Below, piece by piece: positions 1 through 9,852 of a stretch of DNA of 15,107 nucleotides. Numbering within the stretch: position 1 is the first letter of the stretch; each line of letters starts with the position of its first letter. Below the pieces are notes generated by a model. The model had not been told where the DNA came from and made no database searches. It worked only from the letters and a program-made list of their open reading frames with translations. Source of the stretch: Phoronis ovalis (lineage: Eukaryota; Phoronida; Phoronidae). Position numbers and translations under genes: made by a program. Where the stretch lies: positions 1 to 15,107 of the forward strand of contig JAOXYB010029111.1 of the NCBI GenBank assembly GCA_028565635.1. Direction: 5' to 3'.

Positions 1-1566
1 TCAACTATCAATATATTAAATCCTTATATAATTAGTCCTTCCAGGGGTCCTTCCTCAGCCTGTGGACAGGCTACTTGCCTGACTGCATGTGTTTAGTCAT
101 GCAACACATTTAAGAAAGTAATCTCATGCAATGCACCCTTCAAATATTTCTCAAATCTCTCTTTTCCGTTTTCATGCTTTGGGAATTAAGCATCCATCAA
201 ACATTAAAAATACAGGAAAAGGAAATCATATCCGTAATTTGAGTTTAATGAATAAAAGTTATCTGACATATACAACCAGCTACCACTTTACACATAAGCT
301 CCATAAACATATTTTTTTAATGGCTGTCAATTACTTATATAAGGGTGTCAATATTATACAGGAAAGACTGCAGTTTGTATACTTCAAGCTGTTGATTTTC
401 AAGAAAGTTTTGGCACTTAGAAGACATAAAATATATGCAGACACTTTTTTCAACAATGTCAATTACACAAGGGTTTTTATTACTCAGAGGAAACACTTCA
501 TCAACTTCTTGGCTAGATATTCCTTGAAAACGATGTAACATAAATCTTTAGTCAAAAAGAAAGTTCTTTTTTATTATTCCAGCAATAAAAGAATATGTAC
601 TAAGTTTTAGTAAACAAAATCAGCACGGTCTCACTGTTGAAAATATACCAGTGGTAAGAAGTACAAACCTAATTATATTACCGTTTACCCCATAATGTAT
701 GAATTCTGTGTTAATTTTATATTCACCAAATGAGCAAGCTGTTTAGCTACATGAAATTGATTCCTATCTAAAATATTTAACAATTTTTACAAAAAACTGG
801 GTATTGGAACTTCTGAATTGTATCATTTCATATTAGGTGGCTGCCTCTTTTTCACTTTGGCATTTGATACTTTATTTTTCTCTAAATTATTGTGAAATTT
901 CTTTTATTTATACATTATAAGTAGTTGATTATTAATTATATATCACAGCAACAAGGGAGCATTCATTATTTCAATGTTTTATAAGATAAGACATGACAGA
1001 GAACACCAGTGTATATCAACCATTTACAGAGCTGATTCCTATTTAAAGTAAAAAAGGAAGAAGACACTAGAAAATCTTGCATCATAAGATTAGGTTTTGG
1101 AGTACTTTACACCCATATGTAATAGATAGTGCATTAAGTGATAGAGGGTGGGGTTGGTCCTTTAAAATGTAGATACTGCCCCAGTTTATATATGAACTTT
1201 CCATTTTCTAAAAAGAAGTTACAGCTACTATAATTATTTTCAAAGACTTCTGCTCATGTCTTCTTTGAATGGACTTCATGTTCCAGTACTATTGAAACTT
1301 TGGAAACTGGAGACAGTGAAATATGGAAACCAGCAGAAACAAACTATTTTTTCAATGTCTTATAAATTAAAGCACCAAGAACATTTCCTAGAAAATGACG
1401 CATTTATGAATTTGAACACTATTCAAAATGTCTATTTGACTATTACTATAATTTTGGAAAAAGATATGGCTGTTATTCATGGACTTCAAATTGAATAAAC
1501 ATCATTTGAACAAATACGTTTATGTCAGATATACCAGAATAGATGCACGAAAATTGTTGTTTTTAC
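1..1566 (-). other. Intron downstream of the glypican stalk exon; terminal exon not found
   Basis: The donor at 1566-1561 opens an intron that runs toward the left edge. The terminal glypican exon should enter in phase 1 and encode an omega-site followed by roughly 15-20 hydrophobic residues and a stop. I read the stronger pyrimidine-AG sites on the minus strand here, and none leads to such a tail. Open frames at 131-538 (+), 335-541 (-) and 1256-1498 (+) are lysine-, asparagine- and phenylalanine-rich, as expected of AT-rich DNA by chance. No other feature is seen. The final exon probably lies beyond position 1, though an unrecognised short exon here cannot be excluded. Confidence 0.6.
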
Positions 1567-1789
1567 CTGTTGGTTTGGGTTCATATCCATATGGTCCATT
1601 ACCGCTTCCGCTCCCAGAGCCATGTTCATCCTGGTAGTCTTCATCGTCCATTTCACTGTTGCTTCCTGACCCCAGGTCAGACGAGTCTTGATCACGACTC
1701 TGCTCCTCGGCAGCATAAGGGTCATATGCCGCCTGCAACCAATGAGCTTGATCGGACTGGGGAGGATCTGCAACCTTCCGCTGTATTTG
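1567..1789 (-). CDS. Glypican (GPC4/6-like), exon for the acidic Ser-Gly glycosaminoglycan-attachment stalk
   Basis: This exon encodes joined residues 360-433 plus one base of the next codon. The acceptor CTTTTTCCAG precedes 1789 in phase 0, and the donor ACAG|GTAAAA follows 1567 in phase 1. It holds the extended C-terminal stalk where heparan sulfate chains are attached in glypicans. Serine-glycine pairs occur at S400, S417, S419 and S421, the last three as consecutive SG repeats. Between the two groups lies the acidic stretch EMDDEDYQDE, the kind of context known to favour heparan sulfate over chondroitin sulfate. A YDPYAAEEQ segment precedes them and GPYGYEPKP follows. The exon is visibly richer in G and C than the flanking DNA. 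It has no hydrophobic tail and no stop before the donor, so at least one further exon carrying the GPI signal is expected. Unspliced reading would stop at about 1520 after a short extension. Identification rests on position and the SG pattern more than on direct alignment. Confidence 0.88.
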
Positions 1790-2227
1790 CTGGAAAAAGT
1801 AGCAAATTATTGACAGATTTCATTATGTGACATCAAATGTTAACACATATTTTTTTATTTGTCTCAGATCAAATCCAACTTGTTTTTTATCATAATCAAA
1901 TTCATTTTTAAGCCATAGAGTAGGTAACACAGTAAATATTATTTTTTCCTCCTGAATTTGGATGAAAAAGGTAACATATCCAGATTTACATACTGATACT
2001 CTGTAAATATCAGTTACATATTTTGAACATATTCCAAAAGACCCAAAGCACTTTTTGAAGATTGGATGTTCTATATTTTCTGTTGAATGCAGAGTATTTA
2101 GGCTAAATTTTTAATATTTTCAATCAAACGTATCAAATTTGAGTAAATAATGTAGAAAATTCTGATCCATCCACTCCATTTCTACATATAAACCTCTGAT
2201 TTTTACTGGAAGAAGTATGTTACTAAC
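1790..2227 (-). other. 438-nt glypican intron
   Basis: This is the shortest intron of the visible gene, bounded by GTTAGT at 2227-2222 and TTTTTCCAG ending at 1790. It is AT-rich, with a pyrimidine tract near its 3' end. No open frame or repeat stands out. It is phase 0, so skipping either neighbouring exon would break the frame (124 and 223 nt are not multiples of three). Confidence 0.85.
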
Positions 2228-2351
2228 CTTGTTGACATTAGCAAGCCTATCTATAAGAGCTGTCACTGTTGTGCTGCGAAGATGGACTCTCATTTCTGGA
2301 TTGTTTTGTACCTGCGCATCCAAGTTTACAGGAACCACTCTGCTAGTATAG
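2228..2351 (-). CDS. Glypican (GPC4/6-like), internal exon: conserved NNPE segment
   Basis: This short exon of 124 nt follows a 4182-nt intron. The acceptor TTTTTACTTTCAG precedes 2351. The first base completes the arginine codon split with the previous exon (CG|C), giving GQSIGRY, which matches the vertebrate GR-Y junction. The donor AAG|GTTAGT follows 2228 in phase 0. It encodes joined residues 318-359. QVQNNPEMRV is the counterpart of the well-conserved NQxNNPEVEV block of the GPC4/6 group, and the following TTVTALIDRLANVNK matches the helix before the glycosaminoglycan stalk. There are no cysteines or sequons. The frame stays open for some codons upstream of the acceptor, but that sequence is hydrophobic, unlike glypican, and lies behind a good pyrimidine tract, so it is read as intron. 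The exon sits only 438 nt from the next one. Confidence 0.9.
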
Positions 2352-2910
2352 CTGAAAGTAAAAACAGGGATACAGTATATAATTTCTTTAAGAACTATAA
2401 GTATGCACAGTAGAATTATTTCCAGATACATTTTTCCCCAACTGTTACTAGATTAAGGGGGATACTGTAGTACAGAGCATTTTCCGATTATGGGGAAAAT
2501 AAATTTACAAAAAGAATCACTTACAAACATAAAAATAAAAACAATACATAGTAGACACCTATAATTTTAGAATTTTCCATCTTTACAGCTAAAAATGAAC
2601 TCTAAATATGAGACAAATAAAAAATTGAACATTGAACCAAATACCCAAGTGCAATCTCTATAACTCATTTCCTGACCAGTTCAATGCTGATAAGCTGGTG
2701 GTACAATAAAAAAATTTGGCCTTCTTTCAAAAATATGATTCTTTAATATTTAATTGTGTAAACATGATCACAAAGTATTAACAATATTTTTAACTCAGTT
2801 GACTCTAATTGGTCAAATTTTAACTTTAAAAGAACTAGTTTGAAAGTAATGGGATGGATTTGATGGTTGAGTCATCAAAGTACAATTACCCGTGGTTTAC
2901 ACTCTGAAAT

Positions 2911-2930
2911 ATGTTGCCATCTAGTGGTCA
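2911..2930 (-). promoter_or_regulatory. CTCF-like motif
   Basis: Read on the minus strand, the core is CCACTAGATGGCA preceded by TGA. This fits the long bilaterian CTCF consensus (CCAC[CT]AG[GA][GT]GGC[GA]) at every strongly conserved position. It lies inside the 4182-nt intron. It is a motif match by eye only, with no evidence of occupancy. Confidence 0.45.
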
Positions 2931-3250
2931 AATGAACACAACAAGGTCACCAATCTTATCAGTCTGCCTGTGTAATTAATTATGCCTTGTCCTCAAATAC
3001 AGTACACTTGTGTACAGAAAAGCAATTTTTAGTCAGACTCTTTAGTCCAATCTGGGACATGGTGATAAGGCTTTTAGAATTACATATGACATAAATTAAC
3101 ACAACGCCATAGTACAATGGTTTTTAACTGGTCAATATCACATTTACAGTTATCTCAAATATGAATTTTTTTCGTAAACTATCCAAAAACATACAGCCTA
3201 CAGTTTAGTTGTCTGGTGCACTGCATTACACTGAGAGCAGTTTTTAAAAG

Positions 3251-3270
3251 TGTCACTAGATGCCAGCACA
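3251..3270 (+). promoter_or_regulatory. Weaker CTCF-like motif, opposite orientation
   Basis: The plus strand has CACTAGATGCCAGCA, which differs from the CTCF-type core CACTAGATGGCAG at one inner position (C for G). It lies about 340 bp from the stronger match and points the other way. The mismatch is at a well-conserved base, so this could be a decayed or chance site. Confidence 0.25.
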
Positions 3271-6200
3271 TGACATTCACTTTCGCATCTACATTTTTAC
3301 AGTAGAAATACGATCTTTGTTAATAGCTCTGGTATAAGAATGTACAAGTCTCTATCTATAGACTTTGGTTGCACATACACATTTTATTGTAATTTGAAAA
3401 ATTCCAATGTGTAACAAAATATTATCATTATTGTTAGCAACAAATACTAATAAAGAGTTAATAGCTGTTTTATAGCTTCTGGTTATGGGGGAATGAGAAA
3501 GTTTCAATGATTTATGAGGCACCTTGGTTATGTGTATACAAAACTGTTTAGTGTCACTGCAAGCTTGAAAATAGAATTAGCAATCAATGGAAGACAGAAG
3601 CAGAACTACAAAATGGTTGACATAAATTTTAGTTCTGACTCATGGAAATTACAAAAGTATAAGTTATTTTTAAAATTTAGCAGTTTTGGTATACCACACT
3701 TCGTGGGCTAGCTTTACAAATACTCAATTATCAAAAATTACAGAAATCTAGTTTTACATAGATATGACATACTGAAATGAAAAATTGTCAGCCCACCCTG
3801 AGGGAGTTGTGAAGGGTAAAAGCTGATATTAATTTAACCAAGATCTGATAAATGCTTAAGTGACTTTTACTTGTGTCTAGCTGTCTGTTTTCATGATAAA
3901 TGGCATTTTATCTGATTACAATCTTTTATAAAAAGAACTATATAAACTTACCAGTAATAGCTTTTGAACTGTACCTGTGCATTGTTTAATGTTAGATTAT
4001 TCTTTGTATTCAATTTTTCTTATAAAATATGCCAGCAGGAAATATTCAGTAACATTATCTATTCCTCATTATGTCAAATATTCAAACTAGACTGATGGTG
4101 TTTAGAAACAGTGACTAATTAAATTTTATAAAGTACTGTAGCTATTAATGCATGGACTTCTGAGAAACTGCAAGTGTAAGCATTCTATTAGTAACATGTT
4201 GTTTATGTGGCAGAATATGCTTATAGGTTTCTGACTAGTTTCTGAGTTGGTAAAAAAAAATCTTCCGCAACATTAAGTTTTTAAATAATTTGAAATTTAA
4301 TCAATTATGTATAATTGCAGAGCTTACTAGTCCGATATTAAAATACATATCTTGCTGTTGAACTTTGTCAAAACAGATACACACAAAGAAAGAAATTTAA
4401 GATATTTTTAATTGAACAGTGAAGTACATTTTACCTACAATTGCCCTTTTACACCATAAACAAATAGTTCTGTTTTTCACCTGTGGCGAAATCTGACAAC
4501 TTGTCAATATTTTTTACCAATATTAATATTTATTTAAGGAAAAAGCATAATAAAAAGATAAGTATGTTTAAAAAGGGCAATTTCCTTCTGCATATTGATA
4601 TTAGCCTTTCAGATAAAGTATATTGCATTTCAGCAACATCATACTAAGTATGTTGTTTATTCAATCATCAGATTTCTGCCAGTTCACTGAGGGTCAAAAT
4701 TCTTCAATTCCACCCTTTTATGTGCTTAGGTATATTTTAAGTAGGTATATTAAACAGAAATTCTCCTGTTTTTGCTCAAGTCTAGCTTATTTCTTAATGC
4801 ACTAGCCACATAAAATTACCTGTTCAAGCTGAAAATTAAATTTCACATGGATAATCTTATTTCCTTTATTCAATAAAGAAGCTGTGTGGTAGATGCATTA
4901 GTTTAATCGTTTTTAATGATAGTAGTTAATCAGTCACATGGAACACTTGAATCAATTAATTTGCACATAAAACAGTTTATATCACACTAGGTATATATTA
5001 AAGTATTAGAAAACTGTTACTCAACAAAAAAGTGATTTACTAACTAAAAGTATCCCTTCTGCTCTAGTGGATATGGAAGGCGCCACACCATTGTTGTATG
5101 CTCTGCAAATTGTTTTGTTTCTTTTACTGGACAGAAACAATTACTGTTGCTCTTGCCTTTCCAGTTAGTTGTTCTTGAAGCTAACAAGGCCTTCATTAGA
5201 TGGTACCTGGACATAATCTGATCATCACTATCAGTTCATTCCAAACATCTCTGTGCACTATCGGGAAAAAACATGGCCACCAGTCGGCCATCTTGAACGT
5301 GATCCATGTCAAGAGATATTTTAAAAGAAGCATATTTCTAACACCTATATCATAGCAGACTCATAAGCAGATTGGGATTGTCGGCAAATTGACAAGACTC
5401 CATGTTCAATGGAGTGAAAACAGTAGTCTAGAATAGTGTGAATTAATTAATTACTATTGACCTAATCAACACTTTAATCTATGAGTATATTAACCTCCTG
5501 ATCCTATTTCTCTATCACAGCAGCTTTTGTTACAGACACATTAACTATTATGTAATAAGTCAGGATGCAATATCTGGTCCTACCTAATGGGGGAGGGGGT
5601 GGGGTCATGATCCAGTTTCTCCACAATACCTGTTTTAATGAAAATTGTCTAAGTTTTACTGGATAACAAACAATTATATATCATTTTTTATATTTTCAGC
5701 TCAAATAAATATACTGTTAAATATAGAAATCGCAAAATATTTAAAGATTGAAAAACACAAATATTTTCATGATTTAAAAAAAAATTTTTTTACAGGATAT
5801 GCCATATATTAACAGTTTTCCCTCTTGAAATGTGTTTCTAAGAGGTTTGTAAATTATAAGGTTTTTTCATCTGGTATGAAGTGATGCTAAACCAGACTTG
5901 TATTATCAGCACAGTAATTAATACAAATAAGCAACCTATTTAAATAGAGGCCTTCCTCTGCCTAGGGGTCCCTTATCAATAGTAACCAAAATGCAAAATC
6001 ACAAAATCATCATCTTTACCAGCTTTGAAGGTTCACAGCAACATGTACTGCACAGACATGTGTTTGTAAAATTAACCACTAATTATTTATACATGAAATA
6101 CAAACATGTTAATATGCTTTTATTTTCCTCTCCAAATGGTTTATTTCTCATCTAAAATAGTTCTGGATGGCAAAATCATATGGTAATTGACATGCAGAGA

Positions 6201-6533
6201 CAAGGACTAAATATCTTTTAGACAAGGTTAAGTGCCCAAGTTAAAGATGAGCACAGGTAAGAGGAAATGTATGTGACTAGTTTTGTTTACTTTTCACAGA
6301 TTAATTTTCCATAATAGTAACAGCAGCTTTTTTTATTTATCCTTACACAAAATGCCTCCCTTTTACTGCTACAAGCTCAATGTCACCGGGAAGTCTCATT
6401 GCTGAAACAGTGTTGCCCACTATATACCTGGGTATTCCAAACTAGGCAATTGGAAAATCATTTTTGACCAAGTTTCAGGTAAATATATTAGGGCATTCAG
6501 TGATTGCAAATTATATCGGAGGGGTACACTTAC

Positions 6534-6787
6534 CGACCAATGCTTTGACCAGTCCAACATCGTTCATTATCCACGCCTTCACTATATTTCTCCTGCGAAC
6601 AAATAGTATCTGCTAGGTTGTGGAAAAAACCTTTCGATGCTTGTAAATTTCTCATGAACAGCTCCAATCGTGTGTGTAAGTTAATGTCCGACATATCCAC
6701 ATTTTCCATTGTACTGATAGGTGATCTGTGAATGCCAGATTTAGGGGGCTCATCAGAAACCTTTGGGTGACCACATTTACTGATCAC
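6534..6787 (-). CDS. Glypican (GPC4/6-like), internal exon: end of CRD and inter-subunit linker
   Basis: This is the next glypican exon. The acceptor TTCTTTCAG precedes 6787 (phase 0) and the donor CG|GTAAGT follows 6534 (phase 2). It covers joined residues 234-318. It opens with VISKCGHPK, the counterpart of VFQGCGPPK in vertebrate GPC4/6, and ends with CWTGQSIGR, the counterpart of CWNG...R. Cysteines 238, 296 and 310 sit where the family has them, which brings the visible conserved cysteines to ten. The first part is the linker that proprotein convertases cut in many glypicans. Here the arginine matching P1 is R254 within SGIHRSPIS, but the P4 position is glycine, so no RxxR site is present. 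The segment LHTRLELFMRNLQASKGFF is a predicted helix matching the family's post-linker helix. The intron between this exon and the preceding one is 3065 nt. Confidence 0.92.
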
Positions 6788-6856
6788 CTGAAAGAACAAC
6801 AACATAAAGAATCATTTTATTTAAAATTCAAACAGTATGGATACTAACAATACAAG

Positions 6857-6922
6857 GTTACTGCAATGTGAAAGATGATGATCCCACATGTTACCGAAAT
6901 GTGAAAGATGACGATCCCAAAA
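6857..6922. repeat. 33-bp tandem duplication, two copies
   Basis: Two adjacent 33-bp units begin at 6857 and 6890. Each starts GTTAC and shares AATGTGAAAGATGA and GATCCCA; they differ at five positions. The pair lies about 70 bp upstream of the acceptor of the 6787-6534 exon. It does not overlap the pyrimidine tract and is not coding in the gene model. Confidence 0.9.
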
Positions 6923-7224
6923 ATATTACGTTATCAAGGAAGCAATCACCAATGCAGAGCAAATAATCTGTAACCATTATTCTCCATGGCTGACTAGAAC
7001 AAGAAAATAAGATTTTGTGAATAAAGATGTGCTGTGAATAATTGCAGGCTACAAGATGGCAGCACTAAATATAAACACAAAAGTCCTAATGAATACATAA
7101 AACCTAAAGTATTTGACTATAATTATATTTTTAAAACTATAACTCGCAAAAAAAAAATTAACAGCAAACATTTTGATATCTTTATTACAAAATGTTCTAA
7201 ATTCTAGTTGATAACATTATGTGG

Positions 7225-7252
7225 GTGTATGCGTGCATGTGTGTACATGCAT
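7225..7252. repeat. Alternating purine-pyrimidine tract, mostly GT/CA
   Basis: There are 28 consecutive bases of strict purine-pyrimidine alternation, built of GT, GC and AT steps (for example GTGCATGTGTGTACATGC). It is a small microsatellite-like tract inside an intron and the kind of sequence that can adopt Z-DNA. Confidence 0.75.
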
Positions 7253-8411
7253 TCAGTATGCCAATAGCAATGTATCACAAATTTTAAAGACAGGAAAGCA
7301 AAATTCAGGTTTAACAATATTCACATATCCTATTTCAGTGACTAATGATGTTGATATTTTAGTTATTCATCCTCAACAATTAACTTAAGAAGAAAATCAT
7401 TAAATGTTTTTTATCCTAGCAATCAATTAATATATAATTAATATTGTACCAATTTTGGAAAAACCTCGTTGTAAATGTAGATGGGAGATTTTCTACCCTA
7501 TGTAATTTTATTGTTCAACTTGTTTCTTGGATTAAAAATTGTACTTTTACAGATTGACACCTTTTCCACATTTACTATAAATGATATGCTTCTGTATTCA
7601 AATACATACAACCTTATACAAATTTTAAGGAGAATGCTTAATATTTACAAACAGAATTAATAACTATATCTTCAAAGCAATCGATTTATGATGTGCACAA
7701 TAGGTAGAAATCTTTCATCCAGAAAATAACAGCTTTGAAGTTTGGACATGAAAAAGAACACGGTCTCGTTTATTAAGAGCACAAAGTGTATGAAATAGAT
7801 TAAAAACATCATAATCAATACACATACATTAAAGTAACCAAAAAACAAACTTGTCTTTGTAGAAGCATAATAAAAAAATGCAGTTGAAGATATTTTAATA
7901 TCGGCAGTCGACAAAGTTCGAAGCAGTGATTAGAAACAAAACACAAACAGTATCACGCACCATAACAGCCATCTGTTAACGGAAAAACCTAAGTCTACGT
8001 TCCATCACTATATTATAGTGATTTAAAGAACTGCAAAAGATACGTCAGCTTCTTGCAAGGTGACAAATCACGAACAGGTTTGCTGCCAAATGCATGCCTT
8101 GAACAAAGGAGTTCCCCAAGAAACATATTTAGTATTGCTCTGCCATATGTGCTTTAATTAGAATTGCCCAAATATGGTTGCTATAAGTTTTAACAAAGGA
8201 ACATTATGCACTGTTATTGCATCTTCCTCCTGCGTTTTTTTTAAACAAATTTTTACAGCAAAGTTGTATGTTTTAAGCTTAGACAGTTAAACTCTCAAAC
8301 CAAAAGGTACAAAATTATAAAGACTGAATTTTTAAATTAAAATTCTGTTAATTTAATGATATTTTAAAAATAATTCCATTGAAACTAAGTAGTTTTAGAG
8401 TTGTAGAAGTT

Positions 8412-8428
8412 TAGTGTTCTGAACACTA
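8412..8428. repeat. 17-nt inverted repeat TAGTGTTC-T-GAACACTA
   Basis: Two perfect 8-bp arms are separated by one T. It sits in the 3065-nt intron. One extra base on each side does not continue the symmetry. It could be a dimeric-protein binding site or chance. Confidence 0.6.
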
Positions 8429-9852
8429 CCATCATGGACACTACAGCAATATGTGATTACACTTAAACACAAATGTCTGATAGTCCTGAACAACTGTTTA
8501 ATATTCACAGCATGTTCTTTCATCATTGCAACTCCATGAAGGCACAAATGATATGAACTTAGCAAAGACCACACAAATGTTTCTTTCTAACAAGAATACT
8601 GAATGAAATCGTTGAGTTCATACACCCAAAGGTTAACAGAAAAAATGGCGGGTAGATAGGGAACTGCTATCAAAATGCTGAAGTGCGTGCTTCTACTAAT
8701 AAAATCATTAAAATCACTCTGAGATTAATCTACTGATCAAACAGTTAAAAAATTGTTGATTTTAATGGTTTATTCAACTACTCTATTCAAAACGTAAAAA
8801 TGAAAAAGGCATAACTTTTTTTAGATGCCTTGGCAGTGTGGCAAGAAAAAGATATAATTTTATCATTGCATATTGCAAAATGTGTGCAAAACACTCCGTA
8901 GGTAATACAATACAGGAAATTGAAGTTAGCAACTTTGGTAAATATCAATCATCAAATATATATTATTTTTTTTAAAATTTCTACTGTAGTAGTCAACATG
9001 TTACAGGCATAAGCAAACTTTGAAATAAACAATGTGCTAAAGAAATAAATATGAATGCATTATGAAATGGTGTTACAGTAGCCATTGGCAACAGTAAATT
9101 CATTTGAAATTTTGTGAAATGACATGAATTATGAATACAACCCTATAATTTGAGTGAGAACAACAGTTTATATTTTGAATTACTATATATAATCAAATAC
9201 TACTTGTATGCCACATTACCTACACACCTATAATTTTCCGTAATTTTCTCAACAATGGTAAGTAAAGAGTCCCTTTCTTTCATTGTTCTTTATATGAGGC
9301 GGAAATACAGTAGATGCACTACAGTCATTTATTTATTAAGGCTCCCTTGAAACTACTCAGAAGTATTTGACAAAAATACATAGATGATTAGCAATTTGAC
9401 CACACATGGGTTCACTGCATTTCAGTCTTTAGAAGCTCATTTATTCCACATAATACATAGGAAATACTATTGAGATTAATAGGTATACTTCTGCCCACGT
9501 CCATCAAACCACCACATCCATGAAAAACCATAACATGATTTTAAAAACTGGTGACAAAACACATTATAAGTATGGTATTGTTTTAATTGGTCATACAGTT
9601 GGCTAAATTATAGGGTTGCCATAATTCTATTTTCTACCTACTAGCACACATAGCCTGTATATATAAATATAATACAGTGCTTACCATCCCTATTGCCATA
9701 AAAACTATTGTATGCCTGTTTTTTTTTTTCACCCAGTGTTTTACTGTCAACATGTACCCAAACCAAGGAACTGTGTTTGAAACGAGGGGGTTGGCGGTCA
9801 GTGGCTAGCAAATCAAAATTGTTTTCCATTACTTGATGATTGTAAATCTTAC

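Larger units (their letters stand above)
2352..6533 (-). other. 4182-nt glypican intron
   Basis: This phase 2 intron runs from GTAAGT (6533-6528) to TTTTTACTTTCAG (ending 2352). It is mostly AT-rich, without a convincing coding region; open frames at 3514-3711 and 4623-4805 (+) are short and low in complexity. Items inside include two CTCF-like motifs (2911-2930 and 3251-3270), an ATGGCC/GGCCAT inverted repeat (5273-5291) in a more GC-rich patch at about 5050-5330, a G-rich tract (5589-5604) and an A9T7 palindrome (5776-5791). Confidence 0.85.
6788..9852 (-). other. 3065-nt glypican intron
   Basis: This phase 0 intron runs from GTAAGA (9852-9847) to GTTGTTCTTTCAG (ending 6788). It is AT-rich and holds a 33-bp tandem duplication (6857-6922), an alternating purine-pyrimidine tract (7225-7252) and a 17-nt inverted repeat (8412-8428). 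Open frames at 7672-7914 and 9641-9829 (-) have hydrophobic or basic low-complexity translations with no recognisable domain and are taken as chance. Confidence 0.85.

Noticed and set aside
131-538. Plus-strand open frame of 135 codons
   Set aside because: The translation is rich in Asn, Lys, Phe, His and Ile without any domain or repeat, and the region is probably a glypican intron. Length alone is not convincing in AT-rich DNA.
1031-1052. Possible terminal exon after a strong pyrimidine tract ending TTTAAATAG
   Set aside because: In phase it gives only GISSVNG before a stop, with no hydrophobic tail.
1344-1387. Possible terminal glypican exon after TTTTCTAG, reading GNVLGALIYKTLKK then stop
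   Set aside because: The phase is right but the hydrophobic part is only about eight residues and ends in basic residues, too short for a GPI signal.
1525-1773. Second minus-strand open frame over the stalk exon
   Set aside because: It is in another frame; the frame with DLGSGS and HGSGSGSG joins in phase with the NNPE exon, this one does not.
1543-1830. Plus-strand open frame across the stalk exon
   Set aside because: It is the antisense shadow of the minus-strand glypican exon 1789-1567, whose splice borders and SG repeats fit the gene model.
7672-7914. Minus-strand hydrophobic open frame of 80 codons
   Set aside because: Phe/Ile/Leu-rich translation is expected from AT-rich DNA; it lies in the middle of an intron and has no family features.
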